Shown piece by piece: positions 1 to 9,617 of a stretch of 64,000 bases of DNA. Position 1 is the first letter of the stretch, and each line of letters begins with the position of its first letter. The position numbers and the translations under genes were made by a program. Under the pieces are notes generated by a model. It made no database searches and was not told the DNA's origin. It saw only the letters and a program-made list of their open reading frames with translations. This stretch comes from DAXETY01 sp051155755 (lineage in GTDB: Bacteria; Desulfobacterota; Desulfobacteria; Desulfobacterales; SG8-13). Location of the stretch: NCBI GenBank assembly GCA_051155755.1, contig DAXETY010000044.1:9474-73473 (forward strand), written 5' to 3'.

Positions 1-1557
1 CTTGGATTCTTCGTAGATTTCGATTTGGGGGTGGTCCGGGCCCAGGTGGCACTGATCGCATGCTTCCGGTTTCCGGGCCTCGATCACTGAAAACCGATGA
101 CGGGTGTGGCAGCTGCTGCAGCTGCCGCGGCTGCCGTCCGGGTTGATGCGGCCCACGCCGACATTCGGCCAGCTGCCCGGCGAGGGCCGTCCGTCGACGA
201 GCTCGACCACGGTACCGTGGCAGGCATAACAGCCGGTGGTGCGCTCGATTTCATTGTTCATGCCGTCTTTTAGCCAGTGGTGCACGCTCCACATGATGGC
301 ATGGGTATTGGCATGTTTGCTGCGTGCATACTGGTTATATTGATCCGGGTGGCAGCCGGCACAGGTTTTGGGGCTGACCACCGAGGCAATGGGAGTGCGT
401 GTATGTTCGAGGTGGGCGCGATTTTCGAGGAATTTGGATTCCGCCGGAACCTGGTGGCACTTTAAACAATCTACGGCTACCTTGGAATGAATGCTGTTAT
501 CCCAATCCTGAAAAATAACCGGGTTCAACTTGCGGTGGCAGTCAACGCAACGAGCCGCGGAGGTACTTGCGGCAGGCGGCCGTTTTTCCACGGCGCCATG
601 AAAAATGCCGTCCCAGTTCCATAGGGCCACGCAGAGCAGAATCAGCAGCACCAATACCATGTTCAGATAGGCCATCGCCGTGAATACTTTGCGGACCGGC
701 GGTTTCTTTGCAGAGCCGGAAGTCGGTGCCATATCACCGATTCTGGGGACATTTTCCAAAACCTCGGCCCCGTGGGGCGCACCGGCCATCGCGTCGGTGA
801 GATCGCTTACGGCACGATGTTTTCCGAAATGGCGGCCATCCTTCCACTTGGCACTGGCGCTGACGTCAAAAATGCCGTCATTATAGGCGATATAGGCCGG
901 TTTGCCGGTGCGGCCATCGTATTGATCGAGGGTCGCGGTCGTGATGCCGGACCCGGCCGCGGGCTTTGCAGCGGCGGTTTTTTTAAGTCGGCGGTGGACA
1001 ACGGTGACGGCGGCGGCGGCGCTGATGAGCATCAGGACAAACAACAGAATTTTGAAAAAGAGCAACTGTCCGAAGGTGCTTTCGAAAAAATCATTCCAAC
1101 CCCCGATTCGGGTCCACGTCAGATAGGCGCCGGTGAGGGTCAACAGGGTCAGGGCGGTGATCCCCAGCAGCCGTTCGCCGCGGGGTATGCCGCCGCTCAA
1201 TTTGGCCGGACCGATAAACAGATGAACGTAAAAGATCGCGCCCACCAGAACGGCAGCGGCCAGCAGATGCAGGTATCCGCTCAGCAGTCGCAGAAATTGA
1301 TGCAAGGAGGATTGAAGCCGTTGCATTTGTTCCAGCGAGGCCGCTGGAATGGGGTACTGATAGCCGCTGCGGGCATAGGCCCAGCCGGCGGTGTTCAACG
1401 GACCGCCCAGGTTGTCACGGTGACAGAACCGGCATCCCTTTCCGGTGGCTTCGGCATACTGCTGAGTGGCCTCCGCCGTGGTTTCCAGGCCAGCAGACCA
1501 TATTATCAAAACCAGTGCGAGCATGCCCAGCGTCGTGCAATTGCGCATCCGCTTCAT
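1..1557 (-). CDS. HAO-like multiheme cytochrome c with fused CopD-like and cytochrome b5-like domains (3' end outside window)
   Basis: I translated this frame by hand; it stays open for 519 codons and runs off the left edge. The start is ATG at 1557, with GGAGG about 10 nt upstream. Order of parts: signal or anchor segment (residues 1-25); a c-heme site CRFCH at residue 42; three membrane segments (about 88-116, 128-150, 163-187) resembling CopD-type integral proteins; a cytochrome b5-like heme domain (about 205-275, with DQYDGRTGKPAYIAYNDG and later HFGKHRA and APHG); a fourth membrane segment (292-314); then c-heme sites at 337, 364, 399, 443, 480 and 500. The last visible stretch, CDQCHLGPDHPQIEIYEESK, resembles the octaheme hydroxylamine oxidoreductase (HAO) family, so more hemes are expected beyond the edge. 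Likely a membrane-anchored periplasmic redox enzyme acting on hydroxylamine or nitrite, or an electron conduit. Direction of catalysis cannot be judged because the region of the family's crosslinking tyrosine is missing. Confidence 0.85.
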   Translation of the reverse strand, partial: MKRMRNCTTLGMLALVLIIWSAGLETTAEATQQYAEATGKGCRFCHRDNLGGPLNTAGWAYARSGYQYPIPAASLEQMQRLQSSLHQFLRLLSGYLHLLAAAVLVGAIFYVHLFIGPAKLSGGIPRGERLLGITALTLLTLTGAYLTWTRIGGWNDFFESTFGQLLFFKILLFVLMLISAAAAVTVVHRRLKKTAAAKPAAGSGITTATLDQYDGRTGKPAYIAYNDGIFDVSASAKWKDGRHFGKHRAVSDLTDAMAGAPHGAEVLENVPRIGDMAPTSGSAKKPPVRKVFTAMAYLNMVLVLLILLCVALWNWDGIFHGAVEKRPPAASTSAARCVDCHRKLNPVIFQDWDNSIHSKVAVDCLKCHQVPAESKFLENRAHLEHTRTPIASVVSPKTCAGCHPDQYNQYARSKHANTHAIMWSVHHWLKDGMNNEIERTTGCYACHGTVVELVDGRPSPGSWPNVGVGRINPDGSRGSCSSCHTRHRFSVIEARKPEACDQCHLGPDHPQIEIYEESK

Positions 1558-1689
1558 ATCGGAGCCTCCGCAATCTGTTTTCAATCCGGGTCATAATTCC
1601 GAGCCTACGGGAAGCCAGATCATTCCTACAACGGATTCTTCGATTTTACAATCCAGGGTGAAAAGGAACATTTCCGGGATGGACTCAGG

Positions 1690-2484
1690 TTAGCGGCGGT
1701 AAGTATAGTAATAATTCCGGACGGGGTTTTTCTGACGATTCAACACAAATCCGAGCACCTTTTCCCTGGGGAGCATCTCCAGGGCCTTGTTCACATCATG
1801 TACGGAAGTGCTGCCTTCCTGGACCACGATCAGAATTCCGTCTATCAGGTCCGACAGGACGATGGAGTCTGCCCCGCCCAGGATCGGTGGGACGTCGAAG
1901 AGCACATAACGGTCCGGATAGCGGTTTTTCATTTCTTCGATCAGGCTTTCCATACGAGGGGAACCCAGCAGTTCGGAGCTGTCGTAAATCGTCCGTCCCC
2001 CGGAGATGACCGTGAGGCGTTCGATACCGGGCCAGACGATAAACTCCTTAAGGGGGCGTTCACCGACCAGATAATCAATCAGGCCTTTATCATGCGGAAA
2101 CCCGATATATTTGTGAACGTTCTGCCGCATCAGGTCCGCATCTACCAGCAGTACGGTCTTGTTGACTTCCCGGGCGAAGGTGATTGCCAGATTGATGGCA
2201 GTCAAGGTCTTGCCTTCTCCGGGGTTGACGCTGGTGATCATCAACGTTCTGCAATTGCGGCTTCTGGCCCTGTGCCGGATCTGGGTACGAAGGATTTTAT
2301 AGTAATCGATTTCGGGTGACTCCGGAAATATGCTGATCACCCGGTTTTTTTCCGCGACGGCCGGATCGAAGGAAACCGCTTTGGAATCGGTATAGACCGG
2401 TTTCCACTCACTGCGTGCCGGTTTTTCACCCGCCGGCTTTTTTTCGGATGGCGCAACATTTTTACGAAAAAAATTCATGATCAT
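1690..2484 (-). CDS. Exopolysaccharide tyrosine autokinase (BY-kinase, CpsD/EpsG type)
   Basis: The 264-residue cytoplasmic kinase has a modified Walker A motif SVNPGEGKT at about residues 85-93, a Walker A' motif VLLVDADL near 111, a Walker B-like LFDVPP, and a C-terminal tyrosine cluster YYYTYRR. These mark bacterial tyrosine kinases that autophosphorylate their tail and control polysaccharide polymerisation and export with a Wzz-type membrane partner. The kinase and the Wzz protein are separate genes here, with the Wzz gene immediately upstream. It is the last gene of the minus-strand polysaccharide locus. ATG at 2484 and ATG at 2478 are both possible starts; the ribosome site is weak. The role follows from family and position. 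Confidence 0.88.
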   Translation of the reverse strand: MIMNFFRKNVAPSEKKPAGEKPARSEWKPVYTDSKAVSFDPAVAEKNRVISIFPESPEIDYYKILRTQIRHRARSRNCRTLMITSVNPGEGKTLTAINLAITFAREVNKTVLLVDADLMRQNVHKYIGFPHDKGLIDYLVGERPLKEFIVWPGIERLTVISGGRTIYDSSELLGSPRMESLIEEMKNRYPDRYVLFDVPPILGGADSIVLSDLIDGILIVVQEGSTSVHDVNKALEMLPREKVLGFVLNRQKNPVRNYYYTYRR

Positions 2485-2494
2485 TCTTGTCCGG

Positions 2495-2520
2495 ACCGGG
2501 TGCTACTGCAAGTTCAACAT
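2495..2520. repeat. 26-nt word repeated at 46084-46109 (inverted)
   Basis: A 26-nt stretch containing CTACTGCAAGTTCAACAT is identical to the reverse complement of 46084-46109. Both copies lie in gaps between genes. Here it sits between the chain-length gene and the kinase gene. Just beyond it, within 2527-2600, are two small inverted repeats (CTTGCC/GGCAAG and a longer one around CATCCGCC/GGCGGATG). No function is known to me. Confidence 0.6.
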
Positions 2521-2645
2521 GAAAGCCCAGCACTTCTGAGTTTTCTTGCCAGCGGCAAGTGTCGCAGCAGGAAAATTCAAGGCATCCGCCTGGCGGATGG
2601 TTGTTGACTCGGCAAACTTTAACCTGAATTGATCGCGGCCGATCT

Positions 2646-4220
2646 TCAAATCGACAGGCGCCGCATCAATTTGGCCCAGAAAATATTCAGGTCCATTACC
2701 CAAAAATGCACAAATGCCAGACCGCAGGCGACTGCCACCAGCAGTGCCGACAATTTTATCGCATGCCAGCGGCGTTTCCGGCGGATATCGCGGACCGTTC
2801 GAATTTCCGGAATTCCGGCCAGCACCGGAATCTGGGTTGCCAGGGTCAGGGATTCCGGGCTGCGAACCGAGTTGTCAAAAAACTCTCTCAGGGAGGCAAC
2901 CGCAACTCCGGCGCCCGCACCGAGAACCAAACCAATGAGCACGATGGCCATCCGGTTGGGTTTGTAGGGTTTTTCCGGCAAGCGAGCCGGATCGATCAGT
3001 GTAAAGCGTTCGCCCTTTTGTTCCATCTCCAGGCCGTGGGCCACACGAGCCTCCATGTATTTCTGCATGAGATCATCGTGCTTGGCCTGTGTATTGTTGC
3101 GCTCCACCAGCAGAGCCTTGTAGGATTCCTCCACCTTCGGCGTGTCTTCGATGCGACCACGATAGTCGGCGGCACGGGTTTTGAGTTCGTCTATCTGGCG
3201 CCGAACCGATTGAATGTCGGCCTGGGTGCTGGCCAGCTGGGCGGCCAGCGTGATGTAGGCCGGATTGTCGGCCGTTTCGTTCCGGGCGGCCGTCCCGGTT
3301 TTTTTTTCGAGATGTTTTTCCAGGTTACGAATTTCTTCCCGGGTCTTAATTACGTCGGGGTAGGCATCGGTAAAGCGGCTTTCCAGATTGCTCAGTTCAA
3401 CCCGCAGTTCCCTCAGCCGGCGCTGGTCTTCGTTCATGGTTTTCAGCGGTTCGATGCTGGCCAGTTGCGTCTGCAGGTAGCCCTCGCGTTCGCGCAGCGT
3501 TCGCAGTTGCTCGTTTAACCGCTCTATGTTGCGCTCGATGTTGTTGAGCGTCTGCATGTTCACCTGGAACACTTCGGGCAGTTCATGGATGTGCACGGCT
3601 TTGAAGGCTGCGATTTCGCCCTCGATTTCGTCGAGCCGCCGCCGCAGTTTCTGCATCTCATCTTCCAGAAAGCGGTAGGTCTCTTCGGTCTGACGCTCTC
3701 GCTCCCGCAGGTTTTCTTCCAGAAAAAGGGAGGCCAGCACATTGGCCACCCGCTGGACCTTTTCCGGGACGCCTTTACCTTCGTAGGTCAATGTGAATGC
3801 GATTGTGGCTGAACCGGGTCGCCCGGTACGCGGGTCGATGACCTCTGCGCTGATCGTATCCAGCCGGATCGACTGGCGCATGTGATGAACGATCTGGTCG
3901 GTCGTCAGTTTGCCTTTCAGCTCCGGATACAGGTTATAACGATTGATAATCTCCAGCAACCGCGACGTGCTGATAATTCGTTGGTAGATGGATTGCAATC
4001 GTTGTTCGGCGTAACTGGTTACCGTCGCGGTGACAAATTCATCCGGGATCTCCTGTTCCTCGATCAGTATCGTAGAGGTCGATTTATAAAGCGGCGGCAG
4101 CGCCACGGCGAAAAATGCGGCGGCCAGGAAAACGGCCGCCCACGGCAGCAGCAAGCTCCATTTGCGCCGTTTGAGGATCTGAAGCGATTCCTTTAACGAC
4201 ATCGCATTGGTGGGTGTCAT
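2646..4220 (-). CDS. Polysaccharide chain-length determinant (Wzz/GumC-like)
   Basis: The 524-residue inner-membrane protein has a membrane segment at about 22-42, a long periplasmic region rich in heptad-like charged coiled coil (about 175-400), a proline-containing KPYKPNR stretch leading into a second membrane segment (about 425-445), and a final hydrophobic segment near 484-505. This is the layout of Wzz/GumC proteins of exosortase-linked polysaccharide loci, which set chain length together with a tyrosine kinase and the Wza channel. It lacks its own kinase domain, which is encoded by the next gene. There is a 160-bp gap to that gene. No clear ribosome site precedes ATG 4220; ATG 4202 is an alternative start. 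Confidence 0.88.
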   Translation of the reverse strand: MTPTNAMSLKESLQILKRRKWSLLLPWAAVFLAAAFFAVALPPLYKSTSTILIEEQEIPDEFVTATVTSYAEQRLQSIYQRIISTSRLLEIINRYNLYPELKGKLTTDQIVHHMRQSIRLDTISAEVIDPRTGRPGSATIAFTLTYEGKGVPEKVQRVANVLASLFLEENLRERERQTEETYRFLEDEMQKLRRRLDEIEGEIAAFKAVHIHELPEVFQVNMQTLNNIERNIERLNEQLRTLREREGYLQTQLASIEPLKTMNEDQRRLRELRVELSNLESRFTDAYPDVIKTREEIRNLEKHLEKKTGTAARNETADNPAYITLAAQLASTQADIQSVRRQIDELKTRAADYRGRIEDTPKVEESYKALLVERNNTQAKHDDLMQKYMEARVAHGLEMEQKGERFTLIDPARLPEKPYKPNRMAIVLIGLVLGAGAGVAVASLREFFDNSVRSPESLTLATQIPVLAGIPEIRTVRDIRRKRRWHAIKLSALLVAVACGLAFVHFWVMDLNIFWAKLMRRLSI

Positions 4221-4399
4221 CGTGGCGAAGATAAATCTCTAATTAATGATTGAAAAACAGGTTTTTTGGGTCCCGTTCGTTCCCCTGTGAGTTGCATTTA
4301 TCGTACCAGAGATTCGGATGGGGCCGCAACGCTTTTTCATTTGGCCGGGGCCGTCCTGCTGCACTGAAGCGACCTTCCGGCGACGGATGCCCGTATTCA

Positions 4400-4990
4400 T
4401 CAGGGCACCAGAATCACATCTCCGCGCTGAAGCTGGATATTTTGTTCGAGGTTCCTGCCCCGGGAGACCTCCTGGTAGTTAAATTCGAACTGAAGTGTCC
4501 GGTCATCGCCGGTTTCCCGAAAAATTTTGATCTCTTCTTCGTTGGCAAAGGGGTTCAATCCTCCGGCCATGGCAAGCGCCTGCAGCACGTTGATCCGAGT
4601 GTTCAACTCGAACCGGCCCGCATTGTGAACTTTACCGATCACATACACATACAGGCTTCCGACGGTGTTTACGGCCACAGAAAGGTTCGGATTGGGAACA
4701 AACCGCACGATTCGTTTCTCGATCTCGGACTTTAAGGCGTCGATCGTAAGCCCCTCGGCCTGGATCTGATCGATCAGCGGAAAAGAAATGGAGCCGTCCG
4801 GCAGTACGGTGACCGTCCGCGTCAGCGCCGGTTCTTTCCAGATCGAAATGTCGATCCGGTCACCGGGGCCGATCACGTAAGCATCGCCGATGGCCGGGTT
4901 CGGCTCGAAGTCGTTCTGCGCCCGGGCCGGCGAAGTTACGATGAACACCAACAGCACATGCAGAAGAAAACAAACCCAGAATGATCGCAT
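4400..4990 (-). CDS. Polysaccharide export outer-membrane protein (Wza/GumB-like)
   Basis: The 196-residue protein has a cleavable signal peptide (about residues 1-24, ending SPARA), a polysaccharide-export domain (about 35-110, with DAYVIGPGDRIDISIW) and an SLBB-type domain (about 118-195, with YVIGKVHNAGRFEL). It should form the outer-membrane or periplasmic export channel partner of the Wzz-like protein encoded next. It is shorter than E. coli Wza and has no lipobox cysteine. I chose ATG 4990 because GGGAGA lies 8 nt upstream and the signal peptide starts there; the open frame reaches 5110 but the extra residues are not signal-like. Confidence 0.88.
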   Translation of the reverse strand: MRSFWVCFLLHVLLVFIVTSPARAQNDFEPNPAIGDAYVIGPGDRIDISIWKEPALTRTVTVLPDGSISFPLIDQIQAEGLTIDALKSEIEKRIVRFVPNPNLSVAVNTVGSLYVYVIGKVHNAGRFELNTRINVLQALAMAGGLNPFANEEEIKIFRETGDDRTLQFEFNYQEVSRGRNLEQNIQLQRGDVILVP

Positions 4991-5131
4991 TTTCGGTCTC
5001 CCGGTTTTCGGTGCGGAACGGCTGCGGTGCGTCCATCCAGAGCGGTTCCGGGATGTCAGCGTGTTTCCGGTTTTCGCGAAACCGAAGCATTGCCATGCGG
5101 ATGTTGCCATGAGCCGGCCACCGATCGGTTT

Positions 5132-7633
5132 TCAGGGTATTTCCGCCAATATCCGCCGGGCTTCGGCCCGTTCGGGGAAGTTTTCATCCGTGGTTCGCAA
5201 TACCGTCTCAAGACGACTGCGGGCCAGCCGGTGGTTGCCGACATGGAAGTAGACGATTCCAGCATGAAAATTGATCATCGGGTTATCGGGGGCGTCCTGA
5301 AGTGCGGTTTCCAGCAGACCCAATGCCCGGTTGGGATCTCCCAGTTTATAGTAAATCCAGCCGAGTGTGTCGAGGATCTGGGGATCCCGTGGACGGACTT
5401 CCAGCGCTCTTTGTGCGTAATCAAGCGACCTGGCCAGCGCTTCCGCGGAACCGTCCTGTTCACTCAACAAAAATGCCAGATTGTTGAGCGCCGGCCAGAA
5501 TTGCGGGTTGTGTTCCACTGCCTTTTCCAGCGTCCGGACGGCCTGGACGGTTTCGCCGCGCTGATAATGCAACTGTCCCAGTGAAAGGTAGGTGATTGGA
5601 TCGCTTGGATCGAGTTCAATGGCGTGCTCGAGTCGGCGGACGGCAGTGGCGGTATCCCGACGAGCGATGTAAAGTCGGGCCAGATCGATGTGCGCCGCCT
5701 GAAAGTCCGGGCGAATTTCAAGGGCTTTTTTAAAAGACTGCTCGGCTTCCGTGGTGCGCCGGCTTTCTGCCTGGGATTTTCCCAGCAAATACCAAGCAAT
5801 GGGGTTTTCGGGATGCTGCTCCGCAAATCGACGGCTGCGTGTCAGCGCTTCATCGAAGCGTTCCAGCGAGAAACAGTTTTGAATCAAGGCGGCCTGCAGG
5901 TCGGGTGACGGTTCACGGCGGGCAAGGCCTTGTTCGAGGACCTCCCGGGCATTTTGCAGCTGTCCGGTGCTGCGGTAAAAGCGGCTCAATTTTCGATAAC
6001 CGAGATCTCGATCCGGTGCCAGCGTCAATAAACGGCGGTATTGTTTTTCAGCGGCACGCAGGTCACGCTGCACCCAGAGCAGATCGCCCAGCAAGGCGAC
6101 CGCCGATACTGCGTCAGGATTTTTTTCGAGAATCTCATTTAGTTGCCGGCTGGCGGCGGCGGTATCCCCCAGCATAATGTGCAGTCGGCTCAGTGCAATG
6201 GCGGCTTCTACCGAATCGGGATCCATCCTCAGGGCTCGCCGCAGCGTATCTTCGGCCAGCGCGTATTCCCGGTTGAGCACGTGTGCCTGACTGAGATGGA
6301 TGTAGCCCTCGATGAATTCAGGCTTTTCGTTGATCACGGTGCGGAATTCGGAAACCGCGTTAACGCCTTCTCCTTTCGAGAGGCTGATGGTGCCCTTGAG
6401 ATAATGGGCATCGATGCTCGAAGGCACTTCGGCGGTGACCTCGTTGATGTAGGCCTCCGCCGCCTTAAGTTCCCGATTCATGAGGTGGATTCTGGCCAGT
6501 GCGATTTTCGTGCGAACGATGTCGGGCGCGGCCGGGTTCTGACTGAATGTCAGGCACTGTCGCAACAACTCAATGGCCGGCTGACTCCTGCCGGTGTTTA
6601 CGAAAATTTCGCTTAACAACAAATGCAGATCGAAGCTGGAACCGTATTTTTCGATACCCTTTTGCAGGAGTTCTTCGGCGTCTTCCATGCTGTTTTTTTG
6701 AATGTAAAATCGAGCGGCATGGATGATGTTGGCTTCTGGCTCCTGTTTTTTGTCGAGCAATTGCTGAATATACCGCCGGGCATCGCTTTGCCGGCCGTTT
6801 TCCCAAAACAGCGCGGCAAGATTCAGGTAATGGCGGTAATTTTCCGGTTCGACGGCCAACACCCGCTGCAGTGCCGCGACGGCCGCTTCCAGGCGATCCG
6901 ATCAGGTGTAAAATTTGGCCAGGGCAATGTTGATCTGCGTCGAACCGGGGTTGGCTGCGATGCCGTCACGCAGGGTCGATTCCGCCGTTGCGAGGTCGCC
7001 TTGCCGGGCGTAAATCGTTGCCAGCATGAGGTAGAGTTGAGGATCGGTAATGCCGCGGGATCGCAGTATTTCGAGTTGATTGCGGGCCGGGGCATCTTCA
7101 CCCTCGGCGAGCTGCAACGCCGCTTTGATCAGCAGGGCTTCCGGATTTTCCGGTTCTGCGGCCAGAACCGTATCGATCCGTTCGGCCGCCCGGTCGTAGA
7201 CCCGGCCGATAAAGAAAAGCCTTGCCAGGTAAATTTGGGTGGGCAGATGGTTCGGATCGAGTTCAGCGGCCTTGGAGAGATACTTGTAGGCCTTTTTGTA
7301 ATTTTTCTCCTCCAGTTCGATGACCCCGAGTGCGAAATAGGCCGGTTGGAAGTCCGGATCGATCTGCAGCGCATTTTTATATTCGAGCCTGGCTTTGATG
7401 AAATCGCCGGCTTCCTCCAGGGCCCGGGCTTTTTCAAAGTAGTACTTTTTCCGGGCTTCGGGTCCACCGCAGCCGATCACCACCACCGCTGTAAAAAGCA
7501 ACAACCAGCAGAACCAGCGCTTTCCATTGGCCGATGGGTTCGCCGACGTTTTGGGACAGGGGTGCCGACACAACCGCGGTTCGCCGGCTTTATATGGAAT
7601 CGGAATTCCGGTGCTGGTTTGCATGCACGTCAT
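5132..7633 (-). pseudogene. prsT: TPR lipoprotein of the exosortase/EPS locus, interrupted by an in-frame TGA
   Basis: Two open segments, 6902-7633 and 5132-6862, lie in the same frame and read as one protein of about 830 residues once the TGA at 6904-6902 is ignored: ...IALAKFYT (stop) SDRLEAAVAALQ... The N-terminus carries a lipoprotein signal (RWFCWLLLFTAVVVIGCGG), and the rest is a continuous run of tetratricopeptide repeats on both sides of the stop. Length and neighbours match PrsT-type TPR lipoproteins of PEP-CTERM/exosortase polysaccharide loci. The downstream part has no good start (first candidate is GTG 6862), so re-initiation is unlikely. Options are a recent nonsense mutation, a base-calling error or readthrough. 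There is no frameshift. The 5' end is uncertain: ATG 7633 or 7624, both with a long stretch before the signal. Confidence 0.8.
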
Positions 7634-7717
7634 ATATCAGTGGCAGCCATCGAGCGCTTCACTCGATTCGGGTCCAAATTGAACATTCCGGTTTACAGCG
7701 ACAGAAATGCCGGCCGA

Positions 7718-9355
7718 CTACAGCACTCCGCGTCCGGCAATCAGGAGCAACGCGGCGATGACATTCAGACTTAACCCGTTGAGCTCTCCTCGCAATTCTC
7801 CAATCAAAACTTCGAAACTGAACAGCAGTGCGATCAGCTTGGCGGCGAAAAGGCCCATTTGGTAGCTCTGGATCTGGGCATCGGGCAGATTCGGGACGAT
7901 CAGCGCGATGAAAAGGATCAAGAAGTCGGTGGGCGTCGTCTTGAACCCGTTCTGCCGTCGGGTGAATTTGAGCATGCAGAGCACAAAAGCCACCAGGACG
8001 ATAAACAAAAAATTATACAGTCGTTCAAAATTCGGGTCAAGCCATGCAACCGTGGATCGCTGGCAGGCGTAAACCAGACCGGGAATCAGCCCGTATAGCA
8101 CCACTCGCAACAGCTTTTCCAGCCAGCCTGGTTCATACACCATGATCACAAACAGAACCCCGGCTGCGGTGAGCGCCAGGCTGGCAAACAGTCCCGACAC
8201 TTGTTTCGGCAGCAGGCAGGTTACGTGCAGCAGGGCCGGAAGCAGTATCCAGACCGCCCAATAAGAGATTTTGATCAGAACGCTTTTTTCCTTGATGCGC
8301 TGCAGTTGAACTGCCACCAGCTGCGTAATTCGCATCGGTCGGCCGCTCCGCCAGGCGGTGCGGCGAATGATCGACAGGGACGCCAGCACAGCGACTGAAA
8401 ACAACAGGTAGGAAACCAGCAGAAACCATTCAGAACGGAAACGGCCCATATAGGCAAATGCAACCAGAAAGGCCTGCAGTAGATAGATGATGACAACCGC
8501 TTCGGTATGCAGAAAGCCAAGGGCAATGAGCTTGTGATGAAAATGATTCCGATCGGCATGAAAGGGCGATCGGCCTTCTGAAATCCGTTCGATGATGACC
8601 CGCAGGGTGTCGAGAATTGGAAAGCCGAGCAATAACAGCGGAAACAGCGGACTGATCGTCTCGGACGACTGGCTGAGGCCAAGTGACAACGTTACGGCCA
8701 GAAAACCCAGCAGCAGACTGCCGGCGTCTCCCATAAAAATGACCGCCGGATAGGTGTTGAAGCGCAAAAAAGCAAAGATGGCACCGATCACGGTGGCGGC
8801 GATCAGGGCGATGGCATAGTGGCCGCTTTGGTAGGCCACGATGGCAATGCAGCTGAAGCACAAAAGGGCGATGCCGCCGGCCAGGCCGTCCAGACCGTCG
8901 GACAGGTTGATGGCGTTGGTGACGCCGACGATCACAAACAACGTCAGTGGAAGCGCCAACCATTCAGGGATTTGCATGCCGGCGGGCAGCAGGGTTCCCG
9001 TGGAGCGGATGGCCAGGTCACCGTAAAAGATGACCAACGATGCAGCCATCAGCTGCCCGGCGAATTTCAGTTTGTAATTCAGGTCGCGTTGATCATCGAT
9101 GAATCCGACCAGCACAATCAGGCCCGCGCCGAGGATCACCGAGGTGATAAAGGGATCGTTGGGTGTCCAGATCAAAACCGGCGTCAACATGCCGCAGGCC
9201 ATGGCAATGCCGCCGATGCGCGGTTTGGGGTCGGTGTGAATGGATCTTGTGGATGGAAAGTCTATGGCCTGCAACCGAACGGCCTGGTGTTTGAAAATGG
9301 GGATCAGCACCATGGTGATGAACAACGAAAGCATCATCGAGGTCAACAGAACCAT
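7718..9355 (-). CDS. Undecaprenyl-phosphate sugar-1-phosphate transferase (MraY/WecA family)
   Basis: An integral membrane glycosyltransferase that should load the first sugar phosphate onto undecaprenyl phosphate to start the exopolysaccharide repeat. Family motifs are visible: VGFIDDQRDL, NAINLSDGLDGLAGG, VIFMGDAGS and the cytoplasmic HADRNHFHHKL. At about 545 residues it is some 200 longer than plain WecA; the extra C-terminal part is all membrane segments. The open frame begins at TTG 9382; I prefer ATG 9355, which has GGAG six bases upstream. A sigma-54 type promoter lies about 90 bp upstream, so this is probably the first gene of a transcript running through the TPR, Wza, Wzz and kinase genes. 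Confidence 0.88.
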   Translation of the reverse strand: MVLLTSMMLSLFITMVLIPIFKHQAVRLQAIDFPSTRSIHTDPKPRIGGIAMACGMLTPVLIWTPNDPFITSVILGAGLIVLVGFIDDQRDLNYKLKFAGQLMAASLVIFYGDLAIRSTGTLLPAGMQIPEWLALPLTLFVIVGVTNAINLSDGLDGLAGGIALLCFSCIAIVAYQSGHYAIALIAATVIGAIFAFLRFNTYPAVIFMGDAGSLLLGFLAVTLSLGLSQSSETISPLFPLLLLGFPILDTLRVIIERISEGRSPFHADRNHFHHKLIALGFLHTEAVVIIYLLQAFLVAFAYMGRFRSEWFLLVSYLLFSVAVLASLSIIRRTAWRSGRPMRITQLVAVQLQRIKEKSVLIKISYWAVWILLPALLHVTCLLPKQVSGLFASLALTAAGVLFVIMVYEPGWLEKLLRVVLYGLIPGLVYACQRSTVAWLDPNFERLYNFLFIVLVAFVLCMLKFTRRQNGFKTTPTDFLILFIALIVPNLPDAQIQSYQMGLFAAKLIALLFSFEVLIGELRGELNGLSLNVIAALLLIAGRGVL

Positions 9356-9444
9356 CCCCATCTCCGCGTGCGTTCCAGGCAACTCAGTTGAGTATCGCCT
9401 GCGTGCATTGCATTCGCCGCAAGGGCAATTCTTTTCTTACGAAT

Positions 9445-9460
9445 AGCAAAGTGTATGCCA
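9445..9460 (-). promoter_or_regulatory. Sigma-54 type promoter (-24/-12)
   Basis: Read on the minus strand the sequence is TGGCAT-ACACT-TTGCT, which fits TGGCAY-N5-TTGCW. The GG and GC are 10 nt apart as required. It lies in the 235-bp gap upstream of the WecA-like gene, so a start near 9434 gives a leader of about 80 nt. Exosortase-linked polysaccharide loci often carry a sigma-54 dependent response regulator (PrsR); none is in this window. Confidence 0.6.
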
Positions 9461-9617
9461 CCATCCCCTGTTTTTAATAAAACAAATAAAATTCTAATGC
9501 TTGTGTACAAATCCCTGCGGTTGGAACATGATGCATATCAAATTTTGCCGGTATTTTCACCCATTCAACATCGCTTGCCGGCCGAAATTTGTCAAAATGC
9601 TGCCCAAACACGCACTC

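Noticed and set aside
772..1596. 274-residue plus-strand frame at the left edge
   Set aside because: Antisense to the multiheme cytochrome gene, whose heme motifs and b5-like domain are unmistakable.
6902..6904. Selenocysteine codon in the TPR lipoprotein
   Set aside because: A Sec residue in a TPR helix has no known role, and I see no convincing SECIS hairpin directly after it; nonsense change or sequencing error is simpler.
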